Of a DNA stretch of 64,000 nucleotides, positions 9,531 to 19,463 are shown piece by piece (position 1 is the stretch's first letter; every line of letters starts with the position of its first letter). Source of the DNA: Methylibium sp. NZG (lineage in GTDB: Bacteria > Pseudomonadota > Gammaproteobacteria > Burkholderiales > Burkholderiaceae_C); NCBI GenBank assembly GCA_001263235.1, contig LGRD01000010.1, positions 62,001 to 126,000 on the forward strand, given 5' to 3'. Position numbers and translations under genes: made by a program. Under the pieces are notes generated by a model that saw nothing but the letters and a program-made list of their open reading frames with translations, was not told the origin of the DNA and made no database searches.

Positions 9531-9908
9531 CTAAGTCCTCGGCCTTCTGCGGCGTGCGGCCAGCGCGGCCCGCGCTGCGGCGTCGGCCGCCACGACTTCA
9601 GCGAATCGCGCCGCCGGGAACGCGCGCAGCGCCGGCAGACCCGGCGGGAAGTACTCGCGCTTGGCAGGCAGTTGCAGAACGCGGCTCATGTCGAAGGTGG
9701 TCAGCGTGCCGCGCTGAGCCTCGTGGCGCAGTTCCCAATCGCGCGGCGCCGTGTGCGCTTGGCTGGTGCCGTAGGCGGCGGCGATGACCGTGCCATCGGG
9801 CGCGATGTTCAACACCAGGATCGGCCGAGCCTTCGGCCCCGGCGCGTCAATCGCTTCGCGCAACGGGAAATTGCACCACACCACGTCGAGCGGCTTGGGC
9901 AGCCTCAC
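9531..9908 (-). CDS. PemK/MazF-family type II toxin
   Basis: About 125 residues, starting with GTG at 9908 that overlaps the antitoxin stop (GTGA), so the two genes are translationally coupled. The N-terminal part 'PLDVVWCNFPLREA..GPKARPILVLNI' matches the PemK/MazF beta-barrel pattern (DVVWxxFP, then RPxLVL). In characterised members this fold is an endoribonuclease that stops growth until bound by antitoxin. The C-terminus is less typical ('LPAKREYFPPGLPALRAFPAARFAEVVAAD'). The longer in-frame extension to 9995 runs back through the antitoxin gene and is not needed. It is transcribed against the surrounding methyltransferase and helicase genes. Confidence 0.7.
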   Translation of the reverse strand: MRLPKPLDVVWCNFPLREAIDAPGPKARPILVLNIAPDGTVIAAAYGTSQAHTAPRDWELRHEAQRGTLTTFDMSRVLQLPAKREYFPPGLPALRAFPAARFAEVVAADAAARAALAARRRRPRT

Positions 9909-10141
9909 CGCTTGAGGAAGTCTTTGCCCGCGCCCAGCGCAATCAGCTCCGGCGCCAGCGGCATGGGGCCGCGCTTGCGCATCTGCCGCGCGCACTGCTC
10001 GGGCGTGGGCGGTTCAAACTTGCGTTCCTCGTGGTACGCCTTCAGCGCCGCCAGCACGGCCGTTCGCGCGGTGCGCTTGCCGGTGTCGGCCTTGACCTGG
10101 GCAATGATGTCTTCCGGCAGTTCGATGGTCAGCGTGGTCAT
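9905..10141 (-). CDS. antitoxin of the PemK/MazF-like module
   Basis: A 78-residue protein starting 'MTTLTIELPEDIIAQVKADTGKRTARTAVLAALKAY'. This beta-strand followed by two helices is the ribbon-helix-helix/VapB-like layout of antitoxin DNA-binding domains. The C-terminal half (from 'EERKFEPPTPEQ') is proline- and charge-rich, as expected for a flexible toxin-binding tail. It is the first gene of a two-gene operon: its TGA overlaps the toxin GTG. Autoregulation at the promoter between it and the divergent helicase gene is likely by analogy and is not shown by the sequence. Confidence 0.65.
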   Translation of the reverse strand: MTTLTIELPEDIIAQVKADTGKRTARTAVLAALKAYHEERKFEPPTPEQCARQMRKRGPMPLAPELIALGAGKDFLKR

Positions 10142-10254
10142 GGCGATCGTGGGAAGTTGGCAGTGGTCTGCGGGAGTGAACGTTTTGCGGTGTAACCATG
10201 CACGCCCCCGCAGCTGAAATTTTAAGGGTTCTCGATACTCAGCATGAACTCAGC

Positions 10255-12414
10255 ATGAACAGCAACCCGCTCAACACCCACACCGTGCCGTCGGTCTCCA
10301 TCACCACGGCGCGCACTGGCGCTTCTGCCAAGGCCAACGAGCTGGGCATGCGCACGATGCAGGAGCGCGCCTACGCCAAGCGCGGCGAGCAATACCTGCT
10401 CATCAAGTCGCCGCCGGCATCGGGCAAGAGCCGGGCGCTGATGTTCATTGCGCTGGACAAGCTGCACAACCAGGGCATTCAGCAGGCGATCGTGGTGGTG
10501 CCGGAGCGATCGATCGGTGGCAGCTTTGCCGACGAAGCGCTGACGCAGCACGGCTTTTACTGGGACTGGACGGTCGCGCCGCAATGGAACCTGTGCAACG
10601 CGCCGGGCATCGACGAGCTGCGCGTGGCCAAGTCGAAGGTCGAGGCAGTCAAGAGTTTCCTGGCGAGTGCGGACAAGGTGCTGGTCTGCACGCATGCGAC
10701 CTTTCGTTTTGCGGTGGAAGAGCTGGGCACGCAGGCCTTCGACAACCGCCTGATCGCCATCGACGAGTTTCATCACGTTTCGGCCAACCCGGACAACAAG
10801 CTCGGCAGCCAGCTGGGCACCTTCATGGCGCGCGACAAGGTGCATGTGGTGGCGATGACGGGCTCGTACTTTCGCGGCGACAGCGAGGCAGTGCTGGGGC
10901 CGGCCGACGAAGGCAGGTTCGAGACCGTCACCTACACCTACTACGAACAGCTCAACGGCTACCGCTGGTTGAAGTCGCTCGACATCGGGCACTTTTTCTA
11001 CACCGGCCGCTACGTCGATGCCGTGGCGAAAGTGCTGGACCCTGCGCTGAAGACCATCGTCCACATCCCGAGCGTCAATTCGCGCGAAAGCCTGAAGGAC
11101 AAGGAGCGCGAGGTCAACGAGATCATGCAGGCGCTGGGCGAGTGGAAGGGCGTTGACCCGACGACCGGCTTTCACCTCATCGGCACCAACGACGGCCGCA
11201 CCTTGAAGGTGGCCGACCTGGTGGACGACAGCGATGCCGCCCGGCGCGCCCGCGTGCTCGGCGCGCTGAAGGACCCGGCGCACAAGCACGACCGCGACCA
11301 CGTGGACATCATCATCGCGCTGGGCATGGCGAAGGAAGGCTTCGACTGGATCTGGTGCGAACACGCCCTGACCATCGGCTACCGCAGCAGCCTGACCGAG
11401 GTGGTGCAGATCATCGGCCGTGCCACGCGCGACGCGGATGGAAAGGAACGCGCGCGATTCACGAATTTGATCGCTGAGCCGACGGCCGAGCAAGCGACGG
11501 TGGCCGAGGCGGTGAACGACATGCTCAAGGCGATATCCGCCAGCCTGCTGATGGAGCAGGTGCTGGCGCCGCGCTACGAGTTCACGCCGCGCAACATGGG
11601 CGCGCAGGAAGGCTTCGACTACGGCGCAGAAGGCTACGTGGAAGGCGGCAAGAACCTGGGCGTGAACAAAGAAAACGGCGAGGTCCACATCGAGATCAAC
11701 GGCCTGGCCAAGCCCAAGAGCAAGGAGGCCAAGCGCATCTGCAAGGAAGACCTGAACGAGGTCATCGCAGCCTTCATCCAGGACAAGCCTGCGCTTGAGC
11801 GCGGCACGCTGGACAAGGAGAACACGATCCCGGAAGAGCTGACCATCGAGCGCCTGGGCAAGATCGTGCGCGAGCGCTACCCGGAGCTGACCGATGCCGA
11901 CCAGGAAGCGGTGCGCCAGCACGCCATCGCGGTCATCAACATCACCCAGCAGGCCAAGCTGGCACTGGACACGCCCGACCAGGTTCAGCCGCCGATTTCT
12001 ACCCCGGAGGGCGCCGATGATGGCTCCCCCGCGAAGGGCAACACAGACCTGATCGAAGGGGTGCGGAAGTTCATCAATGTTCGAGACCTGGACATCGACC
12101 TGATCGACCGCATCAATCCGTTCGAGGCCGCGTATGCGGTGCTGGCCAAGACGATGGACGAGAAATCCTTGCGTCAGATCCAAGCCAGCATTGCCGGCAA
12201 GAGCATCAAGATCACCGAGGATGAAGCGCGCGAGCTGGCAAAACGCGCATTGCAATTCAAGAACGAGCGCGGCCGGGTGCCTGCCATCAACTCGGCCGAC
12301 GCCTGGGAAAAGAGGATGGCCGAGGGCGTAGCGGCTTTTGCGCGGTACAGGGCGCTGGCGAAGGGCGCCCAATCCAAGGCAGCGCAAGCGCAAGGACCTT
12401 CCGACCATGCCTGA
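10255..12414 (+). CDS. superfamily 2 DEAD/DEAH-type helicase of a putative defence locus
   Basis: 719 residues from ATG 10255; an in-frame ATG at 10198 would add 19 residues and neither has a clear ribosome binding site. The RecA-like motifs are in order: Walker A 'SPPASGKS' (~52-59), Walker B 'IDEFHH' (~169-174), motif III 'TGSYFRG', and motif VI 'QIIGRATR' (~385-392). This is an ATP-driven nucleic-acid translocase or helicase. A long C-terminal region (~300 residues) has no domain I can name. The last 8 bases overlap the start of the GIY-YIG gene (ATGCCTGA), implying coupled translation and joint action. The setting beside a methyltransferase suggests a restriction role, as an inference. 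Family members are annotated only as helicases. Confidence 0.85.
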   Translation: MNSNPLNTHTVPSVSITTARTGASAKANELGMRTMQERAYAKRGEQYLLIKSPPASGKSRALMFIALDKLHNQGIQQAIVVVPERSIGGSFADEALTQHGFYWDWTVAPQWNLCNAPGIDELRVAKSKVEAVKSFLASADKVLVCTHATFRFAVEELGTQAFDNRLIAIDEFHHVSANPDNKLGSQLGTFMARDKVHVVAMTGSYFRGDSEAVLGPADEGRFETVTYTYYEQLNGYRWLKSLDIGHFFYTGRYVDAVAKVLDPALKTIVHIPSVNSRESLKDKEREVNEIMQALGEWKGVDPTTGFHLIGTNDGRTLKVADLVDDSDAARRARVLGALKDPAHKHDRDHVDIIIALGMAKEGFDWIWCEHALTIGYRSSLTEVVQIIGRATRDADGKERARFTNLIAEPTAEQATVAEAVNDMLKAISASLLMEQVLAPRYEFTPRNMGAQEGFDYGAEGYVEGGKNLGVNKENGEVHIEINGLAKPKSKEAKRICKEDLNEVIAAFIQDKPALERGTLDKENTIPEELTIERLGKIVRERYPELTDADQEAVRQHAIAVINITQQAKLALDTPDQVQPPISTPEGADDGSPAKGNTDLIEGVRKFINVRDLDIDLIDRINPFEAAYAVLAKTMDEKSLRQIQASIAGKSIKITEDEARELAKRALQFKNERGRVPAINSADAWEKRMAEGVAAFARYRALAKGAQSKAAQAQGPSDHA

Positions 12415-13642
12415 TCTGGACGACGACGAACTGCTGGAGGCGTTGGGCGTTGATGTCGCGCCCGCCAAGGCCGGCGGTCGCACGCCGCGCGAAGAACGGA
12501 TCATCGCGGGCTTCGAGGACATCCTCCGCTTTCACGAAGCGCACCAGCGTGCGCCGAGGCACGGCGTGGACGACGCAAGCATCGACATCTTCGAGCGCCT
12601 GTACGCGGTGCGCCTGGATCAGCTTCGCAAGCTACCGGAGGCTCACGCGTTGCTGGCCGAGCTGGACACGCCGGGGCTGCTGTCCGCAGCGGCCGCCACT
12701 GCTGCCGACGTGGATGAACTGGACGAAGATGCATTGCTGGCCGAGTTGGGTGCGAGCAGTGATCCATCGGACCATGGCGACATCACCGTGCTTCGCCATG
12801 TTCGTTCGATCGCCGAAAAACAAGCAGCCGAAGAGATCGCCGACCGCACGCCGTGCGAGGACTTCGACAAGTTTCAGCCAGTGTTCAACAAGGTGGAGCG
12901 CGAGCTGAAAGACGGCATTCGCAAGGCGGTTCCGTTCAAGGGCGAAGCCAGTGTCGAACGGGGACACTTCTTCATCCTCGGCGGGCAGTTCGCGTACGTT
13001 GCAGCGAAGGGCGAAGAATTCGAGACCAGCAGCGGCCAGCCCGACGCGCGGCTTCGGGTCATCTATGGCAATGGGACCGAGAGCAACTTGTTGATGCGCT
13101 CATTGCAAAAGGCGCTGACCCAGGACGGCAACGGGCGCCGCCTGAGTGACCCCGACGCGGGCCCGCTGTTCAGCGCAACACCTGGGCCTCTCTTCGGCGA
13201 CTCGGCCGAGCCGGACGACATCGAATCCGGCACGATCTACGTGCTGCGCAGCCTCTCCAGGCACCCGTTCGTCTCCGAGCACCGGATGCTGATCCACAAG
13301 ATCGGCGTGACGGGTGGCAAGGTCGCGACCCGCATCGCCGATGCTGAGAACCAGGCGACATACCTGCTGGCCCCGGTCGAGATCGTGGCCGAGTACAAGC
13401 TGCACAACCTCAGCAGAACCAAGCTCGAAGGCATCTTCCATCGGGTGTTCAGCAGCGCGCAGCTCGACCTGACCATCGAAGATCGTTTCGGCAAGCCGGT
13501 GAAGCCGAGGGAGTGGTTCGTCGTTCCGCTTCACGTGATCGACGAGGCGGTCGAACGCATTCGAGCCGGGACGATCACGGACGTAGCCTACGACGCCCGG
13601 ACGGCCAGGCTGGCACCGCACACACCATGTGGGTCACCTTGA
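12407..13642 (+). CDS. GIY-YIG nuclease family protein (T5orf172/Mug113-like)
   Basis: 411 residues from the ATG at 12407, which overlaps the helicase stop. The N-terminal ~260 residues are acidic and of unknown function ('DLDDDELLEALGVDVAP', 'DELDEDALLAELG'). The C-terminal part carries a GIY-YIG nuclease core: 'GTIYVLRSLS' (~275-284) as the GIY strand, 'KIGVTGG' (~298) as the YIG strand, an arginine in 'KVATRIADAE', and a candidate metal-binding glutamate in 'TKLEGIFHRVF' (~341). This arrangement fits T5orf172/Mug113-type endonucleases. Coupling to the helicase suggests the helicase-nuclease pair is the effector of a restriction-type system, with the methyltransferase upstream protecting self DNA. 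That role is inferred. Confidence 0.8.
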   Translation: MPDLDDDELLEALGVDVAPAKAGGRTPREERIIAGFEDILRFHEAHQRAPRHGVDDASIDIFERLYAVRLDQLRKLPEAHALLAELDTPGLLSAAAATAADVDELDEDALLAELGASSDPSDHGDITVLRHVRSIAEKQAAEEIADRTPCEDFDKFQPVFNKVERELKDGIRKAVPFKGEASVERGHFFILGGQFAYVAAKGEEFETSSGQPDARLRVIYGNGTESNLLMRSLQKALTQDGNGRRLSDPDAGPLFSATPGPLFGDSAEPDDIESGTIYVLRSLSRHPFVSEHRMLIHKIGVTGGKVATRIADAENQATYLLAPVEIVAEYKLHNLSRTKLEGIFHRVFSSAQLDLTIEDRFGKPVKPREWFVVPLHVIDEAVERIRAGTITDVAYDARTARLAPHTPCGSP

Positions 13643-13905
13643 AACGCCGCAAGCCGGCGAGCCTGAAGCAACTTCAGTTGCTGCTGAAGTACGAGGGCGC
13701 CGTCGTGCCCATCGATGCCATGCGGATGACCGACAAGACGCCTCAGGTCGCGTTGACGAGCGTTGCGGACGGAAGAGAGGCCGACGTCGAGATTGCTTGG
13801 GACGCTGAGATTCGCCGCAGGCTGGAAACCCTCAACGGCGGCGACGCAACGGTTCACTCAGCCGACGGAGTCCACGCGGTGGCCCGCAAGTTCTGCGACC
13901 GCTGA
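13627..13905 (+). CDS. hypothetical small protein, last gene of the helicase/GIY-YIG operon
   Basis: 92 residues from ATG 13627, overlapping the end of the GIY-YIG gene by 16 bp, so it is very likely co-translated with it. The sequence begins 'MWVTLKRRKPASLKQLQLLLK' and contains 'DADVEIAWDAEIRRRLETLNG'-like charged segments (actual text 'EADVEIAWDAEIRRRLETLN'). There are no cysteines until near the end and no signal peptide or membrane segment. I do not recognise a family. It could be an accessory or regulatory subunit of the putative defence operon. A spurious frame is less likely given the overlap and ordinary codon use. Confidence 0.5.
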   Translation: MWVTLKRRKPASLKQLQLLLKYEGAVVPIDAMRMTDKTPQVALTSVADGREADVEIAWDAEIRRRLETLNGGDATVHSADGVHAVARKFCDR

Positions 13906-13930
13906 GGTTGGCCAGGCGGCTGAACGAAGC

Positions 13931-15406
13931 TCAAGCCGCCACCCGCCCTACCGGCCGCGTACCCGTCACCTCCGCATACAACGCCATGTACTTGCGCGCC
14001 GCGCCTTCCCACGAGAAGTCTTGCGCCATCGCGCGCAGCATCAACTGGCACCACAACGGCGGCTGTTGATAGAACTCGATGGCGCGCTGCAGCGCGTTTT
14101 CCAGCGCGGCGGGGCTGGCGGCGTCGAAGGCGAAGCCGGTGGCGCGGTCGGCGGTGACGGCATCGGCGGTCGCGTCGACGACCGTGTCCACCAGCCCGCC
14201 GACACGCCGCACCAGCGGCAAGGTGCCGTAGCGCAGGCCGTAGAGCTGCGTCAGGCCGCAGGGCTCGAAGCGCGACGGCACCATGATCACGTCGGCCCCG
14301 GCGATGAGCCGGTGCGCCAGCGCCTCGTCGTAGCCGATGCGCACCGCCACGCGGCCGGGGTTTGCTTGCGCGGCGGCCGCGAAGGCCGATTCGAGCGCCG
14401 GGTCGCCGGTGCCTTGCAGCGCCAGTTGGCCGCCGCGGCGCAGCAGGCCGGGCAAGGCGCCGAGCACCAGGTCGAGCCCCTTTTGCGAGCTGAGCCGGCT
14501 GACGATGCCGAACACCGGCGCGTCGGCCTGCACGGCCAGGCCGAGCTCGGTCTGCAGCGCCTGCTTGCACAGCGCCTTGCCGCGAAAGTCTTGCGCGCTG
14601 TAGCGTGCGACGAGGCCGGTGTCCCGCTCGGGGTTCCACACCGTGCCATCCACGCCGTTCAAGATGCCCGATACCTGGCCCGCCCGGCCGCGGATCACGC
14701 CGTCGAGGCCCGCGCCGAACTCGGGCGTGGCGATCTCGGCCGCGTAGGTCGGGCTCACGGTGGTGATGCGGTTGGCGTACTTCAGCCCCGCCTTCATGAA
14801 CGACACCTGGCCGTGGTACTCGACACCGTGCGACACCAGAAAGCGCGCCGGCAGGCCGAGCAGCCCGAAATCGGCCTGCGCGAACAGACCCTGGAACGCG
14901 AGGTTGTGGATGGTGAACACCGAGGCCGCGCGCGTGGGCGGGTGCGAGGCCATGTAGGCGCAGGTCATGCCGGCATGCCAGTCGTGCGCGTGCACGACCT
15001 GCGGTGTCCAGCCGGGGTCGAGCTCGCCTGCCCCCAAGTGCGCCGCCACCCAGCCGAGCAGGCCGAAGCGCTGCAGGTTGTCGCCCCACTCGGTGCCGTC
15101 GCTGGCCTGGTAGGGGCTGCCCTCACGGCGGTACAGGTAGGGCGCGTCGATCACGTAGGCAGGCACGCGGCTGTAGGGCAGTTGCCCCAGCCGCACCGTC
15201 ACGCGGCCGGCGCCGAAGACCGCACCCAGCGTGCACACCGGCTTCTGGTGCAGCACCGCGTCGGCAATGGCCGGCAGGCCGGGCAGCAGAAGGCGGGTTT
15301 CGGCGCCGCAGCCGATCAGCGCTTGTGGCAGCGCGCCGACCACATCGGCCAGGCCGCCCGTCTTGATCAGTGGAAAGACTTCGGCTGCAACGTGCAGCAC
15401 TCTCAT
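13931..15406 (-). CDS. glgA: glycogen synthase
   Basis: 491 residues, typical for bacterial GlgA (GT5), which elongates alpha-1,4-glucan from ADP-glucose. The N-terminus '[27 protein letters not shown]' contains the ADP-glucose-binding KTGGL motif. The C-terminal lobe has '[31 protein letters not shown]', the conserved donor-site block with its glutamate. It lies 39 bp downstream of glgC in the same orientation and is probably co-transcribed. Its start codon is the third unit of a 14-bp tandem repeat that also creates two upstream mini-ORFs, described separately. Confidence 0.96.
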   Translation of the reverse strand: MRVLHVAAEVFPLIKTGGLADVVGALPQALIGCGAETRLLLPGLPAIADAVLHQKPVCTLGAVFGAGRVTVRLGQLPYSRVPAYVIDAPYLYRREGSPYQASDGTEWGDNLQRFGLLGWVAAHLGAGELDPGWTPQVVHAHDWHAGMTCAYMASHPPTRAASVFTIHNLAFQGLFAQADFGLLGLPARFLVSHGVEYHGQVSFMKAGLKYANRITTVSPTYAAEIATPEFGAGLDGVIRGRAGQVSGILNGVDGTVWNPERDTGLVARYSAQDFRGKALCKQALQTELGLAVQADAPVFGIVSRLSSQKGLDLVLGALPGLLRRGGQLALQGTGDPALESAFAAAAQANPGRVAVRIGYDEALAHRLIAGADVIMVPSRFEPCGLTQLYGLRYGTLPLVRRVGGLVDTVVDATADAVTADRATGFAFDAASPAALENALQRAIEFYQQPPLWCQLMLRAMAQDFSWEGAARKYMALYAEVTGTRPVGRVAA

Positions 15407-15442
15407 TGCAGCGCTCTCATCGCAGTGCTCTCATCGACAGCG
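15401..15442 (-). repeat. 14-bp tandem triplication of the glgA start region, creating two mini-ORFs
   Basis: On the minus strand three consecutive 14-mers read ATGAGAGCACTGCG, ATGAGAGCGCTGCA and ATGAGAGTGCTGCA, with ATGs at 15434, 15420 and 15406. The third is the true glgA start. The first gives MRALR-stop (15434-15417) and the second MRALQ-stop (15420-15403). Each stop overlaps the next ATG as ATGA, so translation could pass from one to the next and into glgA. The arrangement is directly visible; any regulatory effect is inference. Confidence 0.75.
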
Positions 15443-15445
15443 GCT

Positions 15446-16714
15446 TCAGGTTTCGAGGCGCGCCAGCATAGCAGCGGTGACCAGCGTGATGCCGTTGGCG
15501 GTGCGCTCAAAACGCGCGGCGTCGGCCACCGGGTCTTCGCCGACCACCAGGCCGTCGGGCAGGATGCAGCCGCGGTCCACCACCACCCGCGTGAGGCGCA
15601 CGCGCCGGCCCACTTCAACGGCCGGCAGCAGCACCGACCAGTTGACGGCCGAATGCGAATGCACCCGCACGCTCGAGAACAACACCGAGCGGAACACGTG
15701 GCCCGAGACGATGCAGCCGCCCGAGACCATCGACTCGATCGCCATGCCACGCCGGTCTTCCTGGTTGTGCACGAACTTGGCAGGCGGCAGTTGCGGCTGG
15801 TGCGTCCAGATCGGCCAGGTGGTGTCGTACAGGTTCAGCAGCGGGTCGGTGGCGGTGAGGTCGATGTTGGCGTCCCAGTAGGCGTCGATCGTGCCGACGT
15901 CGCGCCAGTACGGCTCTTCGCCCTCTTTGGTGGAAACGCAGCTCAGGCCGAACGGGTGGGCGCTGGCGCAGCCGTTGCGCACGGCGTGCGGAATGATGTC
16001 TTTGCCGAAGTCGTGGCTCGAGTTCGGGTCGGCCATGTCGCGCGCGAGTTCATCGTGCAGGTACTTGGCATCGAAGATGTAGATGCCCATGCTTGCCAGC
16101 GACATCTCGGGGTTGCCGGGCATGGCCGGCGGGTCGGCCGGCTTCTCGACGAAGTCGATGATCTTCCAGTTCTTGTCGACCGCCATCACGCCGAAGGCGC
16201 TGGCCTGCGCGCGCGGCACCTCGATGCAGCCGACCGTGCACGGCCGGCCCTTGGCCACGTGGTCGGCCAGCATCAGCGCGTAGTTCTGCTTGTAGATGTG
16301 GTCCCCGGCGAGCACCACCACATAGTCGGCGCCGTAGCCGTCCAGGATGTCGTGGTTCTGGTAGACGGCGTCGGCGGTGCCGCGGTACCAGCTCTCTTCG
16401 TCCATGCGCTGTTGCGCGGGCAGCAGGTCGACGAACTCGTTCATCTCGGTCTTCAGAAACGCCCAGCCGCGCTGCAGGTGGCGCAGCAGGCTGTGGCTCT
16501 TGTACTGCGTGATGACGCCGATGCGGCGGATGCCGGAGTTGAGGCAGTTCGACAGCGCAAAGTCGACGATGCGGAACTTGCCGCCGAAGTACACGGCCGG
16601 CTTGGCGCGCCGGTCGGTCAGGCTCTTCAGGCGGCTGCCGCGCCCGCCCGCCAGCACCAACGCGACGGTTCGCTTGGGCAGGTCGAAACTGAGCGCAAGG
16701 TCCTTGGGTTGCAT
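15446..16714 (-). CDS. glgC: glucose-1-phosphate adenylyltransferase
   Basis: 422 residues, the usual length. It makes ADP-glucose from glucose-1-phosphate and ATP, the committed step of glycogen synthesis. ATG 16714 has GGAGG six bases upstream and gives '[20 protein letters not shown]'. The nucleotide-binding loop '[21 protein letters not shown]' and '[19 protein letters not shown]' are diagnostic. '[12 protein letters not shown]' and '[15 protein letters not shown]' belong to the catalytic domain. The C-terminus is the left-handed beta-helix with repeated hydrophobic turns used for allostery and tetramerisation. Frames extending upstream to 17158 run into glgP and are not real. Confidence 0.95.
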   Translation of the reverse strand: MQPKDLALSFDLPKRTVALVLAGGRGSRLKSLTDRRAKPAVYFGGKFRIVDFALSNCLNSGIRRIGVITQYKSHSLLRHLQRGWAFLKTEMNEFVDLLPAQQRMDEESWYRGTADAVYQNHDILDGYGADYVVVLAGDHIYKQNYALMLADHVAKGRPCTVGCIEVPRAQASAFGVMAVDKNWKIIDFVEKPADPPAMPGNPEMSLASMGIYIFDAKYLHDELARDMADPNSSHDFGKDIIPHAVRNGCASAHPFGLSCVSTKEGEEPYWRDVGTIDAYWDANIDLTATDPLLNLYDTTWPIWTHQPQLPPAKFVHNQEDRRGMAIESMVSGGCIVSGHVFRSVLFSSVRVHSHSAVNWSVLLPAVEVGRRVRLTRVVVDRGCILPDGLVVGEDPVADAARFERTANGITLVTAAMLARLET

Positions 16715-16970
16715 ATCGATCCTCCGGGGGTCGTGTTGTCTTTCGGGGCCACGCGAGCAGCGCCGACCTGGGCTCGCTCTGGCTCGCATCAACGCATTCT
16801 GAGCCCGTCGGCGCGCTCCGAAACCGGGTGAAACCCACGCCGATCTTCGCATCGGCCGCGCCAGGTGGCGAATTCTTCGCACGGCACGCCGATTGCATGC
16901 TGCGCCCGCGGGCACCAACGCCCCACAATGCCGGCTCCAAACGGCCTGCCGACCCGAGAAGGACATCCTG

Positions 16971-19424
16971 GTGACCACCGCTTCAGACCACCCCGCCACG
17001 GGAAACACCGTGAACGCCGCCGTCGAACAGCTGCTGCTGCAAACCGTCGGCGTGAACCCGCCCGACGCCAGCCCGACCGACCTGATGCAGGCGGTGTCGC
17101 AACTGGCGCGCCAGCAACTGTCGACCCGCTGGGTGCAGACGCAAACGCGCGAGCGCACCGAGAAGGCGCGCCGGGTGTACTACATGTCGATGGAGTTCCT
17201 GATCGGCAGGACGCTGTCCAACGCACTTGCCGCGCTCGACCTGCGTGACGCCGCCGGTGCCACTGTTGCCGCCCATGCGCAGAAGATGGAAGACGTGGCC
17301 GACCGCGAGGCCGACGCCGCGCTCGGCAACGGCGGCCTGGGGCGGCTGGCCGCATGCTTTCTCGACTCGATGGCCACGCTGGGCCTGCCGTCGTTCGGCT
17401 ACGGCATCCGCTACGAGTACGGCATGTTCGCGCAGCAGATCCAGGGCGGCTGCCAGGTCGAGTACCCCGACCCGTGGCTCACCAACGGCACGGCCTGGGA
17501 GTTCCCGCGCGCGGGCATCAGCTACCCGGTGCGCTTTGGCGGCTGGGTCGAACACCAACACGACAAGAGCGGGGGCGACAAGGCCGTGTGGCGCCCCGCC
17601 GCCGAGGTGGCCGCCAAGGCGCACGACATGGTCGTGCCCGGCCACGGCACGCAGCGCGTGAGCACGCTGCGGCTGTGGAAGGCCGAGGCGCCGGCGCACA
17701 TCGACCTCAACGCCTTCAACACCGGCGACTACGCACGCGCCGCGGGCGTGAAGAACGAGTACGAGAACATCTCGTGGGTGCTGTACCCGAACGACAGCAC
17801 GCCGGCCGGCCGCGAGCTGCGTCTGCGGCAGGAGTATTTCTTCGTCGCCGCGTCGATGCAGGACATCGTCAAGCGCCACCTCGAAGAACACCCGAGCCTT
17901 GCCAACCTTGCCGACAAGGTGGCGATCCACCTGAACGACACGCACCCGGCCATCGGCGTGGCCGAGCTGATGCGGCTGCTGTGCGACGAGCACGGCCTGC
18001 CGTGGGCCAAGGCCTGGGCGCTGTGCACCAAAGTGTTCTCGTACACCAACCACACGCTGATGCCCGAGGCGCTCGAGACCTGGCCCGTGGCGCTGATGCA
18101 GCACGTGCTGCCGCGGCACCTTGAGATCATCTTCCGCATCAACCAGGAGTTCCTGGAGTTCGCCGCCAAGCACCGGCCGGGCGACCTCGGCTTCCTGAGC
18201 CGCCTGTCGCTGATCGACGAGCACGGCGAGCGGCGCGTGCGCATGGCCAACCTGTCGATCGTCGGCAGCCACAAGGTCAACGGCGTGTCGGCGTTGCACT
18301 CCGACCTGCTGGTGAGCGGCCTGTTCGCCGACTTCGCGGCGCTGTGGCCCGAGCGCTTCACGAACATGACCAACGGCGTCACGCCACGGCGCTGGCTGTC
18401 GCAGGCCAACCCCGGCCTGGCCGGGTTGCTCGACGAAACGCTGGGCCGCGCGTGGCGGCTTGACCTCGACTTGTTGCGTGGCCTGGAACAGCATAAGAAC
18501 ACGCCCGCCTTCAGCCAACGCTTCATGGCGATCAAGCGTGCCAACAAGCAGCGCCTGGCCGACCACATTCGCCGCGCGACTGGCATCGAGGTCGATGCAT
18601 CGAGCCTGTTCGACGTGCAGGTCAAACGCATCCACGAATACAAGCGCCAGTTGCTGAACGTGCTGCACGTGGTGACGCGCTACCAGGCAATCCTGGCCGA
18701 CCCGGGCGCCGAGTGGGTGCCGCGCACCGTCGTCTTTGCGGGCAAGGCGGCGTCGAGCTACCACATGGCCAAGAACATCATCCGGCTGATCCACGACGTG
18801 GGTTCGGTGGTCAACACCGACCCGCGCGTGGCGGGCCGGCTCAAGGTGGTGTTCATCCCGAACTACGGCGTGTCGGTGGCCGAGGTCATCATGCCCGGCG
18901 CCGATTTGTCGGAGCAGATTTCCACCGCCGGCACCGAAGCCTCGGGCACCGGCAACATGAAGCTGGCGCTGAACGGTGCGCTCACCATCGGCACCGACGA
19001 CGGCGCCAACATCGAGATCCGCCAGAACGTGGGCGACGACAACATCTTCATCTTCGGCCTGAAGACGCCGGAGGTGGTGGCGCTGAAGAAGAGCGGCTAC
19101 CAGCCGATGCGTTTCTACGAAGGCAACCCTGCCCTCAAGGCGGTGCTCGACGCGATCGGCGGCGGCGGCTTCTCGCCCGAAGAACCGCAGCGCTACCGCG
19201 GTCTGGTCGACTCGCTGCTGTGGGGCGGCGACCACTACCTGCTGCTGGCCGACTACGCCGACTACGTGCAGACACAACAGCGCGTGGACGCGCTCTACCG
19301 CCGCCCCGCAGAATGGGCGGCCCGGGCGATCAGCAACGTGGCGGGCATGGGCGCGTTTTCGTCCGACCGCACGATTCGCGAGTACGCTCGGCAGATCTGG
19401 AACATCGAACCCGCTGCGCGATAG
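16971..19424 (+). CDS. glgP: glycogen phosphorylase
   Basis: 817 residues from GTG 16971, which has GAGAAGGA upstream at a proper distance. It removes glucose-1-phosphate from glycogen ends with a pyridoxal-phosphate cofactor. Recognisable blocks are '[20 protein letters not shown]' near the N-terminus, '[21 protein letters not shown]', '[13 protein letters not shown]' and the cofactor site '[23 protein letters not shown]', whose lysine carries PLP. It is divergent from glgC across 256 bp that must hold both promoters, and it heads glgP-glgB-glgX-malQ. Confidence 0.95.
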   Translation: MTTASDHPATGNTVNAAVEQLLLQTVGVNPPDASPTDLMQAVSQLARQQLSTRWVQTQTRERTEKARRVYYMSMEFLIGRTLSNALAALDLRDAAGATVAAHAQKMEDVADREADAALGNGGLGRLAACFLDSMATLGLPSFGYGIRYEYGMFAQQIQGGCQVEYPDPWLTNGTAWEFPRAGISYPVRFGGWVEHQHDKSGGDKAVWRPAAEVAAKAHDMVVPGHGTQRVSTLRLWKAEAPAHIDLNAFNTGDYARAAGVKNEYENISWVLYPNDSTPAGRELRLRQEYFFVAASMQDIVKRHLEEHPSLANLADKVAIHLNDTHPAIGVAELMRLLCDEHGLPWAKAWALCTKVFSYTNHTLMPEALETWPVALMQHVLPRHLEIIFRINQEFLEFAAKHRPGDLGFLSRLSLIDEHGERRVRMANLSIVGSHKVNGVSALHSDLLVSGLFADFAALWPERFTNMTNGVTPRRWLSQANPGLAGLLDETLGRAWRLDLDLLRGLEQHKNTPAFSQRFMAIKRANKQRLADHIRRATGIEVDASSLFDVQVKRIHEYKRQLLNVLHVVTRYQAILADPGAEWVPRTVVFAGKAASSYHMAKNIIRLIHDVGSVVNTDPRVAGRLKVVFIPNYGVSVAEVIMPGADLSEQISTAGTEASGTGNMKLALNGALTIGTDDGANIEIRQNVGDDNIFIFGLKTPEVVALKKSGYQPMRFYEGNPALKAVLDAIGGGGFSPEEPQRYRGLVDSLLWGGDHYLLLADYADYVQTQQRVDALYRRPAEWAARAISNVAGMGAFSSDRTIREYARQIWNIEPAAR

Positions 19425-19463
19425 CCTGCGCAGGGTTCACTGCAAAGGCTTTCTGCGAAGGCG

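Noticed and set aside
13763-16831. Very long open frame on the plus strand opposite glgA and glgC
   Set aside because: Its translation is arginine/alanine/histidine-rich and low in complexity, and it lies antisense to two clearly real genes. It is a product of high GC at third codon positions.
16983-19277. Long minus-strand frame opposite glgP
   Set aside because: glgP is full length with its cofactor motif; the antisense frame is composition-driven.
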